Source: Deltaproteobacteria bacterium (GTDB lineage Bacteria > Myxococcota_A > Bradymonadia > UBA7976 > VGTA01). Taken from it: a stretch of 20,950 bases of DNA. Location: the NCBI GenBank assembly GCA_016874875.1, contig VGTA01000005.1, positions 1 to 20,950 of the forward strand, given 5' to 3'. Below are positions 1 through 11,659 of the stretch, one piece after another. The notes under the pieces are model-generated. The model was not told where the DNA came from. It saw only the letters and a list, made by a program, of their open reading frames with translations, and ran no database searches. Position 1 is the first letter of the stretch, and every line of letters begins with the position of its first letter. Position numbers and translations under genes: made by a program.

Positions 1-552
1 GAGCGCCTTATCGAGGCGCGCGCGGTCGTCCCTGCTCAGCTCCCGCACGTTCATCTCGCCGCGCGCGTAGGCCAAGAGCAGCGAGCGCGCCGGGTCGTCG
101 AGGTTGATGAACTCCGCCGTGTCTTGATAGGAGGCGATGAGGCGCTCATCGGTGAGGTCATCGAGGTAGATGCGCCACGCCGAATCCCCGAGCGCCACCG
201 GCATCGCCGGCAGGTCGAGCACGTCGAGCGGGCGCTGCGCCCCCTCCTCCGTGTCCGCCACGGGCTCATAGCGCCCCGCCGAGGACCCCTGCCCGCGCAC
301 CCCGTGGCACACCCCGCAGTCCGCCACGAGGCGGTTGTGGAGCTCTGCGCGATAGAGCAGGTAGGGGTCGCTGCCCACCTCCACCTGCGGCGGCACGCAC
401 ACGGTGTTGGCGCAGACGGCGCCCACCTCGCACTGCGAGTCCGCCACGCAGCCGAGCTGCGCGTCGCAGGCGGAGAGGGCGCAGAGGGCGCAGAGGGCGC
501 AGAGGGCGCAGAGGGCGGCGAGGGCGGCGAGGGCGGCGCGGGGCTTAGGCAT
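1..552 (-). CDS. Cys-rich lipoprotein with c-type heme motif (3' end beyond window)
   Basis: The frame runs open from an ATG at 552 to the left edge, giving 184 visible residues and no stop. The N-terminus has a short basic start, a hydrophobic stretch made of Ala-Leu and Cys-Ala-Leu triplets, and a lipobox LSAC with the lipidated Cys at residue 29, so an exported lipoprotein is expected. A short Cys-rich segment follows (Cys35, 41, 47, 52). A CxxCH heme-attachment motif is at Cys79-Cys82-His83, followed by a segment ending in FINLDDPARSLLL, which is typical of small cytochrome c domains in secreted lipoproteins. The start overlaps the last 8 nt of the amidase gene, which suggests translational coupling; the upstream ribosome site is weak (AGG). 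The heme role is inferred from the motif alone, and the C-terminal part is not visible. Confidence 0.8.
   Translation of the reverse strand, partial: MPKPRAALAALAALCALCALCALCALSACDAQLGCVADSQCEVGAVCANTVCVPPQVEVGSDPYLLYRAELHNRLVADCGVCHGVRGQGSSAGRYEPVADTEEGAQRPLDVLDLPAMPVALGDSAWRIYLDDLTDERLIASYQDTAEFINLDDPARSLLLAYARGEMNVRELSRDDRARLDKAL
472..534 (-). repeat. 9-bp tandem repeat encoding the signal-peptide core
   Basis: About seven 9-bp units (plus-strand gcagagggc and variants ggagagggc, ggcgagggc) lie back to back. On the minus strand they encode Leu-Ala-Ala and Leu-Cys-Ala triplets that form the hydrophobic core of the lipoprotein signal peptide. A change in copy number would stay in frame and would lengthen or shorten the core. 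Confidence 0.9.
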
Positions 553-2077
553 GATGAGACCTCGACGGGGAGGGGGTGAGGGGCGCGGCGGAGAGGAGCG
601 GCGGCAGGCGCCCCGCCCACGGGCGCGCCTCCTCGAGCTCGGCGGCGAGCTCAAAGAGCAGCCCCTCCCCCCCAAAGGGCGCCGCCACCTGCACGCCGAG
701 CGGCAGGCCCTCGGGAGTCCAGTAGAGCGGCACCGACATCGCCGGCTGCCCCGTCTGGTTAAAGAGCTGCGTGTTGGGCGTGCGCGAGAGGGCGTCGCGC
801 CCGAGCGTCTCGAGCACGCGGTCGAGCAGGGCGCGCGAGTTGAGCGCGCGCACCACCGCGAGCTGCGCGCGCCGGGCGAAATCGAGGGCGAAGGCCCCGA
901 TCGGCAGCGGCGGCTCGGCGTGCACGGGCGACACGAACACGTCATAGCGCTCAAAGAACGCCGCCACCCCGCGCGCCGCCCGGTGCATGTCGCGCTGCGC
1001 CTTGAGGAGCGTAGCGCCGTCGCACTTCCAGCCGATCTGCGCGAGCAGCCAGGTGGTGGGCTCAAAGTCTGAGGGGCGGGGGCGCACGCCCGCGTACGCC
1101 GCCGTGTCCTCCACAAAGCGCGCGGTGCCGCACGCCACCGTGTAAAAATACGCCTGCACGAGCGCGTCGCGCTCAAAGGGCGGGCAGGCCTCCTCCACCT
1201 CATGCCCGAGGTCCCGCAGGAGCGCCGCCGCCTCGTCCACCGCCCGGAGGCACTCTGGGTGCGTGTGGTCGCCGTAGAGGGCGCCGCGGTGGAGGGCGAC
1301 GCGCAGGCGGCGGGCGGGCGGGCGCAGGTGCGCCGTCCAGGGCTGAGGCTTGTGGGGCGCCGCGTAGGGCTCGCCGGGGGTGAGCGCGTCGATCTGGTCG
1401 AGGCAGAGGGCGGCGTCGCGGACCGAGCGCGACACCACGCCCTCCTGCACAAACCCGCCCCACGCCTCCCCCGCGAACGGCGCCATCGAGACGCGCCCGC
1501 GCGTGGGCTTGAGCCCAAAGAGTCCGCAGGCGCTCGCCGGGATGCGGATGCTGCCCCCGCCGTCCCCCGCGTGCGCCACGGGCACCACCCGCGCCGCCAC
1601 CGCCGCCGCCGCCCCCCCCGACGAGCCGCCGGGGGTGCGCGAGAGGTCCCAGGGGTTGCGGCAGGGCCCCCACACCGCCGGCTCGGTCACGCCGAGGATG
1701 CCGAACTCAGGGGTGTTGCTCTTGCCGATGGTCTGCACCCCCGCCGCCTCAAAGCGCGCCGCGATCAGCGAGTCCTCCTGCGCCACCGCCCCCTTCATCC
1801 GCCGCGTGCTGTTGGACGTGGGCGTGCCCTTGAGCTGCGCCTTGAGGTCCTTGAGCAAAAAGGGCACGCCGTAGAGGGGGCCGCGCGGCAGGGCGCCCAC
1901 CCTGCCGCGGGCGCGCTCAAAGAGGCGCGTCACCACGGCGTTGAGGGCGGGGTCGCGCTCCTCCACGCGCTCGATGGCCGCCTCGAGCAGCTCGCCGGGG
2001 CTCACCTCGCCCCGCAGGGCGAGCGCCGCCATCGCCGTGGCGTCGAGCGTGTCGTATTCGGGTAGGCTGCGCGCCAT
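545..2077 (-). CDS. Amidase signature family hydrolase
   Basis: This 510-residue enzyme belongs to the amidase signature family, which hydrolyses or transfers amide groups with a Ser-cisSer-Lys triad. The triad is visible: Lys76 in VPFLLKDL, Ser152 in GGSSGG, and nucleophile Ser176 in GDGGGSIRIP. The spacings match fatty-acid amide hydrolase and related enzymes. An in-frame start at 2146 exists, but the ATG at 2077 has a good ribosome site (AAGGAG) and begins directly with the family N-terminus, so I chose it. No signal peptide is seen, so the enzyme is probably cytoplasmic. Its end overlaps the start of the heme-motif lipoprotein. It lacks the gatB/gatC neighbours expected of a GatA subunit and ends in a family-typical C-terminus (QTGQPAMSVPLYWTPEGLPLGVQ region split over residues near 460-480), so a stand-alone amidase is more likely. 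The substrate cannot be read from sequence. Confidence 0.93.
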   Translation of the reverse strand: MARSLPEYDTLDATAMAALALRGEVSPGELLEAAIERVEERDPALNAVVTRLFERARGRVGALPRGPLYGVPFLLKDLKAQLKGTPTSNSTRRMKGAVAQEDSLIAARFEAAGVQTIGKSNTPEFGILGVTEPAVWGPCRNPWDLSRTPGGSSGGAAAAVAARVVPVAHAGDGGGSIRIPASACGLFGLKPTRGRVSMAPFAGEAWGGFVQEGVVSRSVRDAALCLDQIDALTPGEPYAAPHKPQPWTAHLRPPARRLRVALHRGALYGDHTHPECLRAVDEAAALLRDLGHEVEEACPPFERDALVQAYFYTVACGTARFVEDTAAYAGVRPRPSDFEPTTWLLAQIGWKCDGATLLKAQRDMHRAARGVAAFFERYDVFVSPVHAEPPLPIGAFALDFARRAQLAVVRALNSRALLDRVLETLGRDALSRTPNTQLFNQTGQPAMSVPLYWTPEGLPLGVQVAAPFGGEGLLFELAAELEEARPWAGRLPPLLSAAPLTPSPSRSHHA

Positions 2078-2099
2078 TTCGTCGTCTCCTTCTCGCCTT

Positions 2100-2115
2100 G
2101 GGCTCTCGCGAGCCC
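2100..2115 (-). promoter_or_regulatory. Small hairpin in the amidase 5' leader
   Basis: A perfect inverted repeat, GGGCTC-4 nt-GAGCCC, lies about 20 bases upstream of the amidase start, between the candidate promoter and the ribosome site. It could be a leader hairpin or a protein-binding palindrome (central CTCGCGAG). No T-run follows it, so it is not an intrinsic terminator. Its function is unknown. Confidence 0.45.
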
Positions 2116-2120
2116 CGAGT

Positions 2121-2148
2121 GTTGTAGCATGATGTGGCGCGCACACAA
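2121..2148 (-). promoter_or_regulatory. Candidate sigma-70 promoter for the amidase operon
   Basis: On the minus strand, TTGTGT (2143-2148) and TACAAC (2121-2126) are separated by 16 bp. Each is a moderate match to the -35 and -10 consensus. The position upstream of the amidase fits, but the call rests on weak motifs. Confidence 0.3.
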
Positions 2149-2177
2149 AGACGCTCGTCGCGTGTTGTGTGTCGCGT

Positions 2178-2211
2178 ATGAGTGATGAGTGATGAGTGAT
2201 GAGTTATGAAG
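2178..2211 (+). repeat. Heptamer tandem repeat upstream of recC
   Basis: Four consecutive 7-bp units ATGAGTG (the last is ATGAGTT) start at 2178, 2185, 2192 and 2199, and a partial unit at 2206 begins ATGAA. Each unit carries an ATG, and the register shifts frame by frame. The first two ATGs open tiny frames Met-Ser-Asp-Glu-stop. The ATG at 2206 is in frame with recC but lacks a ribosome site. Confidence 0.9.
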
Positions 2212-2250
2212 GCGCGCCCGCGAGGCGCTGGGCGCGAGGAGTCGACAGGG

Positions 2251-5200
2251 ATGTTCAAGCTGTGCTACGGCAACCAGATGGAGGCGCTCGTCGAGCCGCT
2301 CATCCGTCACATCGAGGCGTCGCAGGCCGCCGACCCCCTCACCCCCATCACCCTCATCATCCCCAACCCCTCCATCGCGCAGTTCGTGCGCTTCAGCGTG
2401 GCGCAGCGGCTCGGCGTGTGCGCCAACGTGGAGTTCCATCACCTGCGCCGCTACCTGAGCGAGCGCGCGCAGGAGGCGGACCCCCACATCAAGATTCTAG
2501 AGGGCGAGTCGCTGCAGCTGTTGATTTTTCGTCAGCTCAACAACCCCGAGGTGCTGCAGCAGATCAGCCTCGAGCCCGTGCGCACCTACCTCGACATCGC
2601 CGAGAGTCCCGAGGAGCGCGAGGGGCGCTGCGTGCAGCTCTCGGCGCAGCTGGCGGCGCTCTACGAGGAGTACGGCTACTCGCGGCAGGCGATGCTCATG
2701 AAGTGGCGCAAGGGGGAGGCCACGCTCACCGAGGACTCGTGGGGGCGCACGGAGCGCTGGCAGCGCGTGCTCTGGCGCAGCCTCTTTGATGAGGACGGCG
2801 CGGCGCTCGTGGACGCGCCGGAGGAGGAGGGGGGCGCGGAGGAGGCGGGGGGCGCGAGCGCCCCCTCGGCGCCGCCGGCGCGGGCGCGGCGCGGCGGGCG
2901 CGCTCGCCAGCCCGCGCTCTTCTACCAAGAGGAGGAGGCGCCCGCCCCCCGCCCCCGCCGCCGCAGGGGGGGGCCGCGGTGGATGTTCTTGCCCGAGGCG
3001 GTGCGCGCCACGGCCGCCAAGATGGCGCTCCCGCGCGCGCTCTATGTCTTTGGGCTCTCCTACGTGGCGCCCGCCTTCGCCGAGACTTTTGCCCTGCTGA
3101 GCGCCTACACCGACCTGCAGGTGTACGCCCTCAACCCCTGCTGCGAGTTCTGGGAGGACGTCGACAACCGCCTCGAGGCGGCGCGCGCGGGCTGGATCTC
3201 TCGGTCGCTCCGCGTGCCCGGCTTCGCCGAGGAGGAGGACCCCTTCCAGCTCGAGGACCCCAACGACTCCCCCGCCCTGCGCCTGTGGGGGCGCCCGGGG
3301 CGCGAGTACATCCGCCTGCTCAACCAGCTCACCGACTGCGAGTTTGACGAGCGTTTCGTGGACCCGCAGGAGGGGCGCCCCGAGACCACCCTGCGCGCCC
3401 TGCAGCGCGACGTGCTGCTCCGCGCCCCCGCGCGCCCGCCCCTCCCCAGCGACGCGCCCGCCGACGGCAGCCTCCGCCTGCTCGCCTGCCCGGGGGTGCG
3501 CCGCGAGGTGGAGATCGTGGCGGACGCCATCTGGCGGCAGGCGCGCGAGGCGGAGGAGCGGGGCGCGCCGCTGCGCTTCCACGACATCGCCGTCATGGTC
3601 ACCGACCACAAGCGCCAAGACTACCTCACCCACATCGACGCCATCTTTCGCGAGCGCTACGGCCTCCCCTTCAACATGATCGACCGCGCGCTGTCGGCGC
3701 AGAGCAGGGTGGTGGAGGGGGTGTCGCGGCTGCTCGAGCTGCCGCTGGGCGATTTTGGCTACCACCAAGTGATGGGCGTGGCCACCCACCCCTGCGTGGG
3801 CGGCGCCCTCGAGGGCGTGAACCTCGACCGCTGGCGGCGGTGGGGGGAGGCGCTCAACGTGCGCTTTGGCGCCGATGAGCGCGACCTCGAGGGGACGTAC
3901 GTGGACCGCGACGTGTACCACTGGGACCAAGGCCTGCGCCGCCTGGTCCTCGGCGCCTTCATGGAGGGGGAGCGCGCGGGGGACGAGCGGCTGTTTGAGG
4001 TGGGGGAGCGGGCGTGGGTGCCCTTTGACGTGGGCGACGACGGGCTCAACGACGCCGCGCAGCTCACGCACCTGTGCCGTGCCCTGCTGCTCGACGCTCA
4101 GCGCGCCCGCGCGGAGCGCCTCACGCTGTCGCGCTGGTGCATGTACTTCACCCGCCTCCTCAACCGCTACGTGGGCGCGCGCTCCCCCGCCGACGAGCAG
4201 GCGCTCAGCCGCTGCCTTGAGGCCATCGAGGAGCTCAAGGCCACCGACCTCGAGGGGGCGCGCCTCTCCTACGAGGTGGCGCAGGCGCTGCTCAAGGGCC
4301 GCCTCCGCCGCCTCGAGTCGCGGCGCGGGCAACACCAGGCGGACGGGGTGGTGGTGTCGTCGATGCTGCCCATGCGCGCCATCCCCTTCCACACCATCTA
4401 CATCCTCGGGCTCGGCGAGCAGGACTTCCCCGCCAAGAGCGCGCAGGACCCCCTCGACCTCCGCCAGGCCAAGCCGCGCCCCGGCGACGTCAGCCCGGCG
4501 CAGCGCGACCGCTACCTGTTCTTGGAGACGCTCCTGTGCGCCCGCGAGCGGCTGGTGCTCTCGTATGTGGCGTCGGATGACCGCACGGGCGACCCGCTCG
4601 AGCCCTCCGCGGTGGTCAAGGAGCTGCACTTCATCCTGCGCGGCTACCTCGGGCCGAGCGGGCTGCGCGCCGAGCGCCACCCCCTCAGCGCCTATCACCT
4701 CTCGTATGACTGGGCGCTCCCGCGGGCGCTCAACGACGAGGAGCGCGCGCAGTGGGCGGAGGGGGCGGGCGGCTTTGGGGGCGGGTTCGCGCCGCCTGAG
4801 GTGCTGCGCGGGATTCGCGCCGCGCGCCTGCGCGCCTCGCTCAACCTCGAGACCGGGGCGGGGCTGGCGCGGCGCGACGAGCTCGAGGCCGCCGTCAAGC
4901 TCTGGAGTCGCCCCGAGCTCAACGCCTACCTCGGCGTGGAGCCGCCGCCCGCCCTCGAGCAGGGGCAGGGGGGGGTCGTGCGCCTCACGCTCAGCGACCT
5001 CCGCGCCTTCCTGTGGTCGCCGCTGCAGGGGTCCGCGCGCGCCATGCTCGGGCTGCGCGAGGAGAGCGCGCGCGACGAGGAGGCGCCGCTGCACGACCCC
5101 CTGCACGTCGCCTACGGGCGGCGCGTGGAGCTGCTCCGCCGGGCCTTCTGGGAGGGGGCGGGGCGGCGTGAGCGCGTGGCGGAGCGCTACGAGGAGCTCT

Positions 5201-5924
5201 TTGAGCGCGCGTCGCTGGTGGGGGAGGCGCCGGTGGGCATGTTCGCCGACGAGCAGCGCCGCCGCGACGGCGAGGTCCTCTCGTCGTGGATTCAGAATCT
5301 GCAGGTCTTCCAGCCCCCCCCGCTGCACCTGTGGCGGCGGGTGAGCGTGGGCGCCACGGGGGAGTTCGAGCGCGTCGATCAGGCGCTGCCGCCCCTGCGC
5401 CTCCCCGTGGCGCTCGCGCAGGGCGGGGAGGTGGAGGTGGAGCTCGCCGCGCCCCTCTCGCCGCTGCAGCCCGACCTCGGCGGCACGCTCCACTGCGTGC
5501 CGCGCGGGGGCGTGGGCGAGCACCTGTTCCTCACGGGCTGGCTCGAGATGGTGGCGCTCGCCGCGGCGGGGCAGCCGCTGCCGCGCGCCTTCTCGGTGCG
5601 CCTCAACCCCTTCGGCGACAGCGCCCTAGAGCGCCTCCACCGCCGCTACGCCACCCCCACGGCGCCGCAGGCGCGGGCGTGGCTCACGGAGGTGCTCGGG
5701 GAGCTGCTGCAGGGCTTCCACGCCTACAGGCTGCCTATCCGCTCGGTGCTGCAGTGGCGTGAGCACTTGGCGCGCGACCCTCAGGCCCCCCTGCGGCTCC
5801 ACTCGGACGAGGACGAGCGCGGTCCCCTGCGCGACGTCGAGCGCTTCCCGCTCCCCCCCCCCGCCGGCGCCCTCGACATGGTCCGCCGCCGCCTCGGCCC
5901 CTGGTTTCAGTCGGAGATCGTCTG

Positions 5925-5925
<1 letters not shown>
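2251..5925 (+). CDS. recC: Exodeoxyribonuclease V gamma subunit RecC
   Basis: RecC is the Chi-recognition and scaffold subunit of the RecBCD helicase-nuclease, which processes double-strand DNA ends for RecA and degrades foreign linear DNA. Here it has 1224 residues (about 1120 in E. coli). Family blocks seen are the N-terminal PNPSIAQFVRFSVAQRLG, then MLPMRAIPFHTIYILGLG near residues 704-722, and RYLFLETLLCARERLVLSYV near 753-772, all strongly like RecC. A frame start exists at 2206, but the ATG at 2251 has GAGGAG nine bases upstream and begins at the conserved FKLCYGN block. Residues of about 183-246 form an acidic, Pro/Arg-rich low-complexity insertion. The stop overlaps the recB start by one base (TGATG), so the two subunits are translationally coupled. 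No clear promoter was found. Confidence 0.96.
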
Positions 5926-9800
<3,875 letters not shown>

Positions 9801-9835
9801 CGCGCCGCCGCTCAGGGGGCGCGCCGCCGCTCAGG
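9801..9835. repeat. Direct repeat between convergent recB and membrane-protein genes
   Basis: The 16-bp sequence cgcgccgccgctcagg occurs at 9801-9816 and 9820-9835, a period of 19 bp. The first copy follows the recB stop directly and the second covers the stop codon of the convergent gene. The 30-bp gap shows no T-run and no clear terminator. Confidence 0.85.
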
Positions 9836-10142
9836 CGTCGCCCTGCGCCTCTAGGGACGCCGCCTCGCGCCGCGCTAGGCGCCAGCCCACCACGCCGCTC
9901 AGCGCGAGCGACGCGAGCAGCGTGATGAGGAGACTCTGGGTGCTCGGGGCCGCCGCCTTGATGATGGTGGCGGGGGTGGCGCTCTTCTGCGCGTAGGCGA
10001 TCGCGAGGAACAGGACGCCGAGGTACCAAGAGCGCCTGTAGTAGTCGCGGGCGACGCTGGTGGGGGCGAAGGCGGAGAGGGCGTAGACGCCGATGAACAG
10101 CCCGAGGCAGGAGGCGGCGAGGTAGGTGAGGAGCGTGGGCAT
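9831..10142 (-). CDS. Small three-span membrane protein, family unrecognised
   Basis: This 103-residue protein has three hydrophobic stretches, at about residues 4-25 (LLTYLAASCLGLFIGVYAL), 39-52 (WYLGVLFLAIAYA) and 70-88 (LLITLLASLALSGVVGW). The loop between the first and second carries basic residues (ARDYYRRSW), and the C-terminal tail is charged. I do not recognise the family. The ATG has AGGA seven bases upstream. It converges on recB with a 30-bp gap and has its own candidate promoter, whose -35 lies in a 17-bp repeat array. The hydrophobic pattern, ribosome site and promoter support a real gene, but no function can be assigned. Confidence 0.75.
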   Translation of the reverse strand: MPTLLTYLAASCLGLFIGVYALSAFAPTSVARDYYRRSWYLGVLFLAIAYAQKSATPATIIKAAAPSTQSLLITLLASLALSGVVGWRLARREAASLEAQGDA

Positions 10143-10187
10143 GGAGGAGTCCTAGAGGGTGGGGGGCGATGTGGGCGCCGCGTGTGA

Positions 10188-10216
10188 TGTGTACTGGTTT
10201 TCTGAGGTCTTGTCAC
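10188..10216 (-). promoter_or_regulatory. Candidate promoter of the small membrane protein
   Basis: On the minus strand, GTGACA (10211-10216, five of six to TTGACA) and TACACA (10188-10193) are separated by 17 bp, about 45 bp upstream of the start codon. The -35 lies in the repeat copy nearest the gene. The other two copies have GCGACA at that place, a poorer match. Confidence 0.4.
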
Positions 10217-10258
10217 CTCACCTGTCTTGTCGCCTCACCTGTCTTGTCGCCTCACCTG
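10208..10258. repeat. 17-bp tandem array in the 10143-10497 gap
   Basis: Three exact-length units of TCTTGTCGCCTCACCTG (the first has A in place of G at 10215) stand without spacers. The array lies between the divergent membrane-protein and Cys-rich-protein genes and touches the -35 of the former, so it may be an operator. It is too short and lacks the spacers of a CRISPR array. The rest of the gap holds a GC-rich stretch and a short AT-richer patch at 10375-10422. Confidence 0.93.
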
Positions 10259-10390
10259 TGGTGCCCCAAAAGCGCACACCCCGCCCCCTCCCGCGTGAAC
10301 GCGCGATCACATCGCCGCGACAGCGCGCCCCCCGCCCGCCTCCCCATCCCCTCACATCAGCGCCCGCTGTGCGCACATTATCGCCACAAG

Positions 10391-10422
10391 TGACTAGAAT
10401 TCAAACACCTTTGTTGTTATAC
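10391..10422 (+). promoter_or_regulatory. Possible promoter region of the Cys-rich secreted protein
   Basis: The only AT-richer patch upstream of the gene contains a -10-like TTATAC at 10417-10422. A possible -35, TGACTA at 10391-10396, is 20 bp away, which is longer than usual. The position is about 75 bp before the start codon. This is a weak call. Confidence 0.3.
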
Positions 10423-10497
10423 ACGCCCCCAGCGCCTCAGAACGGCACGCCCCTTGCTCTCTAACGGCGCACCCTCCCCCCTCCTCGGAGCCTCCCC

Positions 10498-11586
10498 ATG
10501 ACCCAGCACAAGACCCCCAGCGCTCAGCGCCTCCTCACCCTCGCCCTCGCCCTCACCCTCCCTGCCCTCAGCGCCGCCCACGCCGCCGCGCAGGAGTGCG
10601 CGCAGGACGCCGACTGCGCCAGCGGCGACCGCTGCGAGTTCGTTGTCTCCAGGGGCGCCTGCGGCGTGGACGACCAAGGCACCGTCACCTGCGAGGAGCC
10701 TGATGAGACCCCCCTCGGCTTCTGCTACACGCCGCCCACCCCCTGCATGTCGGACGCCGAGTGTGGCCCCTTCACCGAGTGCCTCCTCGGCCTCATCGGC
10801 GGGGACGTCACCGTGAGCGTGGACTGCGCGGAGGGCGACGAGGGCTGCGGCGCTCTTGAGGCGCCCGCCCCCGAGGCGCCCCCCGCCGAGGGCTACTGCG
10901 CCCCCCGCCAGACCTCCTGCGCCGCCAACAGTGACTGCCCCAGCGACTTTCACTGCGAGATCTTCACCTACGAGGTCGGCTGCGAGCGCCCCGCCGCCCC
11001 CTGCGCGGAGGGCGAGGACTGCCCCGAGCAGCCCCCCGTCGACGACTGCGCCGACCTCGAGCCCGTCACCGAGGGCATCTGCCTGCCCAACGAGATCGAC
11101 TGCGCGGGCGGCGCCGCCTGCCCCGCCGACTGGCGCTGCGTGGAGATCGAGTCGGTCAGCTGCTCAGGCGGCGCCATCGAGGGCGGCGCGCCGCGCGACT
11201 CCGCGCCGCAGCCCTCTGAGGGCGGCGCGGGCAGCGCGGAGGGCGGCGCCCCCGAGGCCCCGCTCCCCACAGAGGAGTGCGTGAGCGCCACGCGCTCCCT
11301 CTGCGTCCCCGAGGGCTGGGAGCAGGGCGTCGGCTTCGCCAACGCCCCCGGCGGCGTGGAGAGCCAGGGCGCCCTCGGCGACCTCGCCGGGCAGCCCGGC
11401 GAGGCGTTCGAGAGCGAGGAGGGCACTCCGAGGGCCTCCGGGGCCAGAGACGCCAACGCCGCTAGCGACGTGGAGGAGGGCGGCTGTGACGCGGCGGGCG
11501 GGCGCGGCGCGTCCCACCTGTCCCTCATCGCCCTCGCCCTCGCCGGCCTCGCCGCCCTCCGCCGCCGCGCGCGCCTGGAGCGCTGA
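10498..11586 (+). CDS. Secreted Cys-rich protein with MYXO-CTERM-like sorting tail
   Basis: The 362-residue protein starts with a Sec signal peptide (hydrophobic core about residues 11-25, probable cleavage after AHA or AAA near 29-31). It carries four copies of a small Cys motif, C-x5-C-x5-C, at Cys34 (CAQDADCASGDRC), Cys83, Cys141 and Cys202, probably disulfide-bonded, plus further Cys pairs. An Ala/Gly/Glu-rich segment follows. The C-terminus reads EGGC (Cys330), a membrane span (LSLIALALAGLAAL) and RRRAR, the layout of MYXO-CTERM tails. Such tails are known to be processed by myxosortases and to send proteins to the cell surface. The function of the ectodomain is unknown. The gene converges with the large lipoprotein. 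Confidence 0.9.
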   Translation: MTQHKTPSAQRLLTLALALTLPALSAAHAAAQECAQDADCASGDRCEFVVSRGACGVDDQGTVTCEEPDETPLGFCYTPPTPCMSDAECGPFTECLLGLIGGDVTVSVDCAEGDEGCGALEAPAPEAPPAEGYCAPRQTSCAANSDCPSDFHCEIFTYEVGCERPAAPCAEGEDCPEQPPVDDCADLEPVTEGICLPNEIDCAGGAACPADWRCVEIESVSCSGGAIEGGAPRDSAPQPSEGGAGSAEGGAPEAPLPTEECVSATRSLCVPEGWEQGVGFANAPGGVESQGALGDLAGQPGEAFESEEGTPRASGARDANAASDVEEGGCDAAGGRGASHLSLIALALAGLAALRRRARLER

Positions 11587-11600
11587 GCGGGGCGCTCGCC

Positions 11601-11659
11601 CTCGCAGGTGGCGCGTCTCGCAGGTGACGCGTCTCGCAGGTGGCTAGTCCTCGCAGGTG
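11601..11659. repeat. 16-bp tandem array between convergent 3' ends
   Basis: Four copies of CTCGCAGGTG start at 11601, 11617, 11633 and 11650, joined by gcgcgt, acgcgt and gctagtc. The last copies run into the 3' end of the large lipoprotein gene (stop at 11644-11646). On the minus strand each copy begins CACCTG, a hexamer also present in each unit of the array at 10208-10258. Just before it, 11578-11597 can form a GAGCGC/GCGCTC hairpin without a T-run. Confidence 0.9.

Noticed and set aside
51..620. A 189-codon minus-strand frame at the left edge
   Set aside because: It lies one frame off the lipoprotein gene, which has a signal peptide, lipobox and CxxCH. The Pro/Ser/Ala-rich translation is a shadow.
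2497..5523. A 1008-codon open frame antisense to recC
   Set aside because: It mirrors recC codons in a genome with nearly all G/C third positions, which removes stops on the opposite strand. Its protein is a His/Ala/Arg/Leu/Val-rich shadow without family motifs.
10208..10258. CRISPR-like array
   Set aside because: Units are directly adjacent with no spacers, only 17 bp long and three in number, and no cas gene is present.
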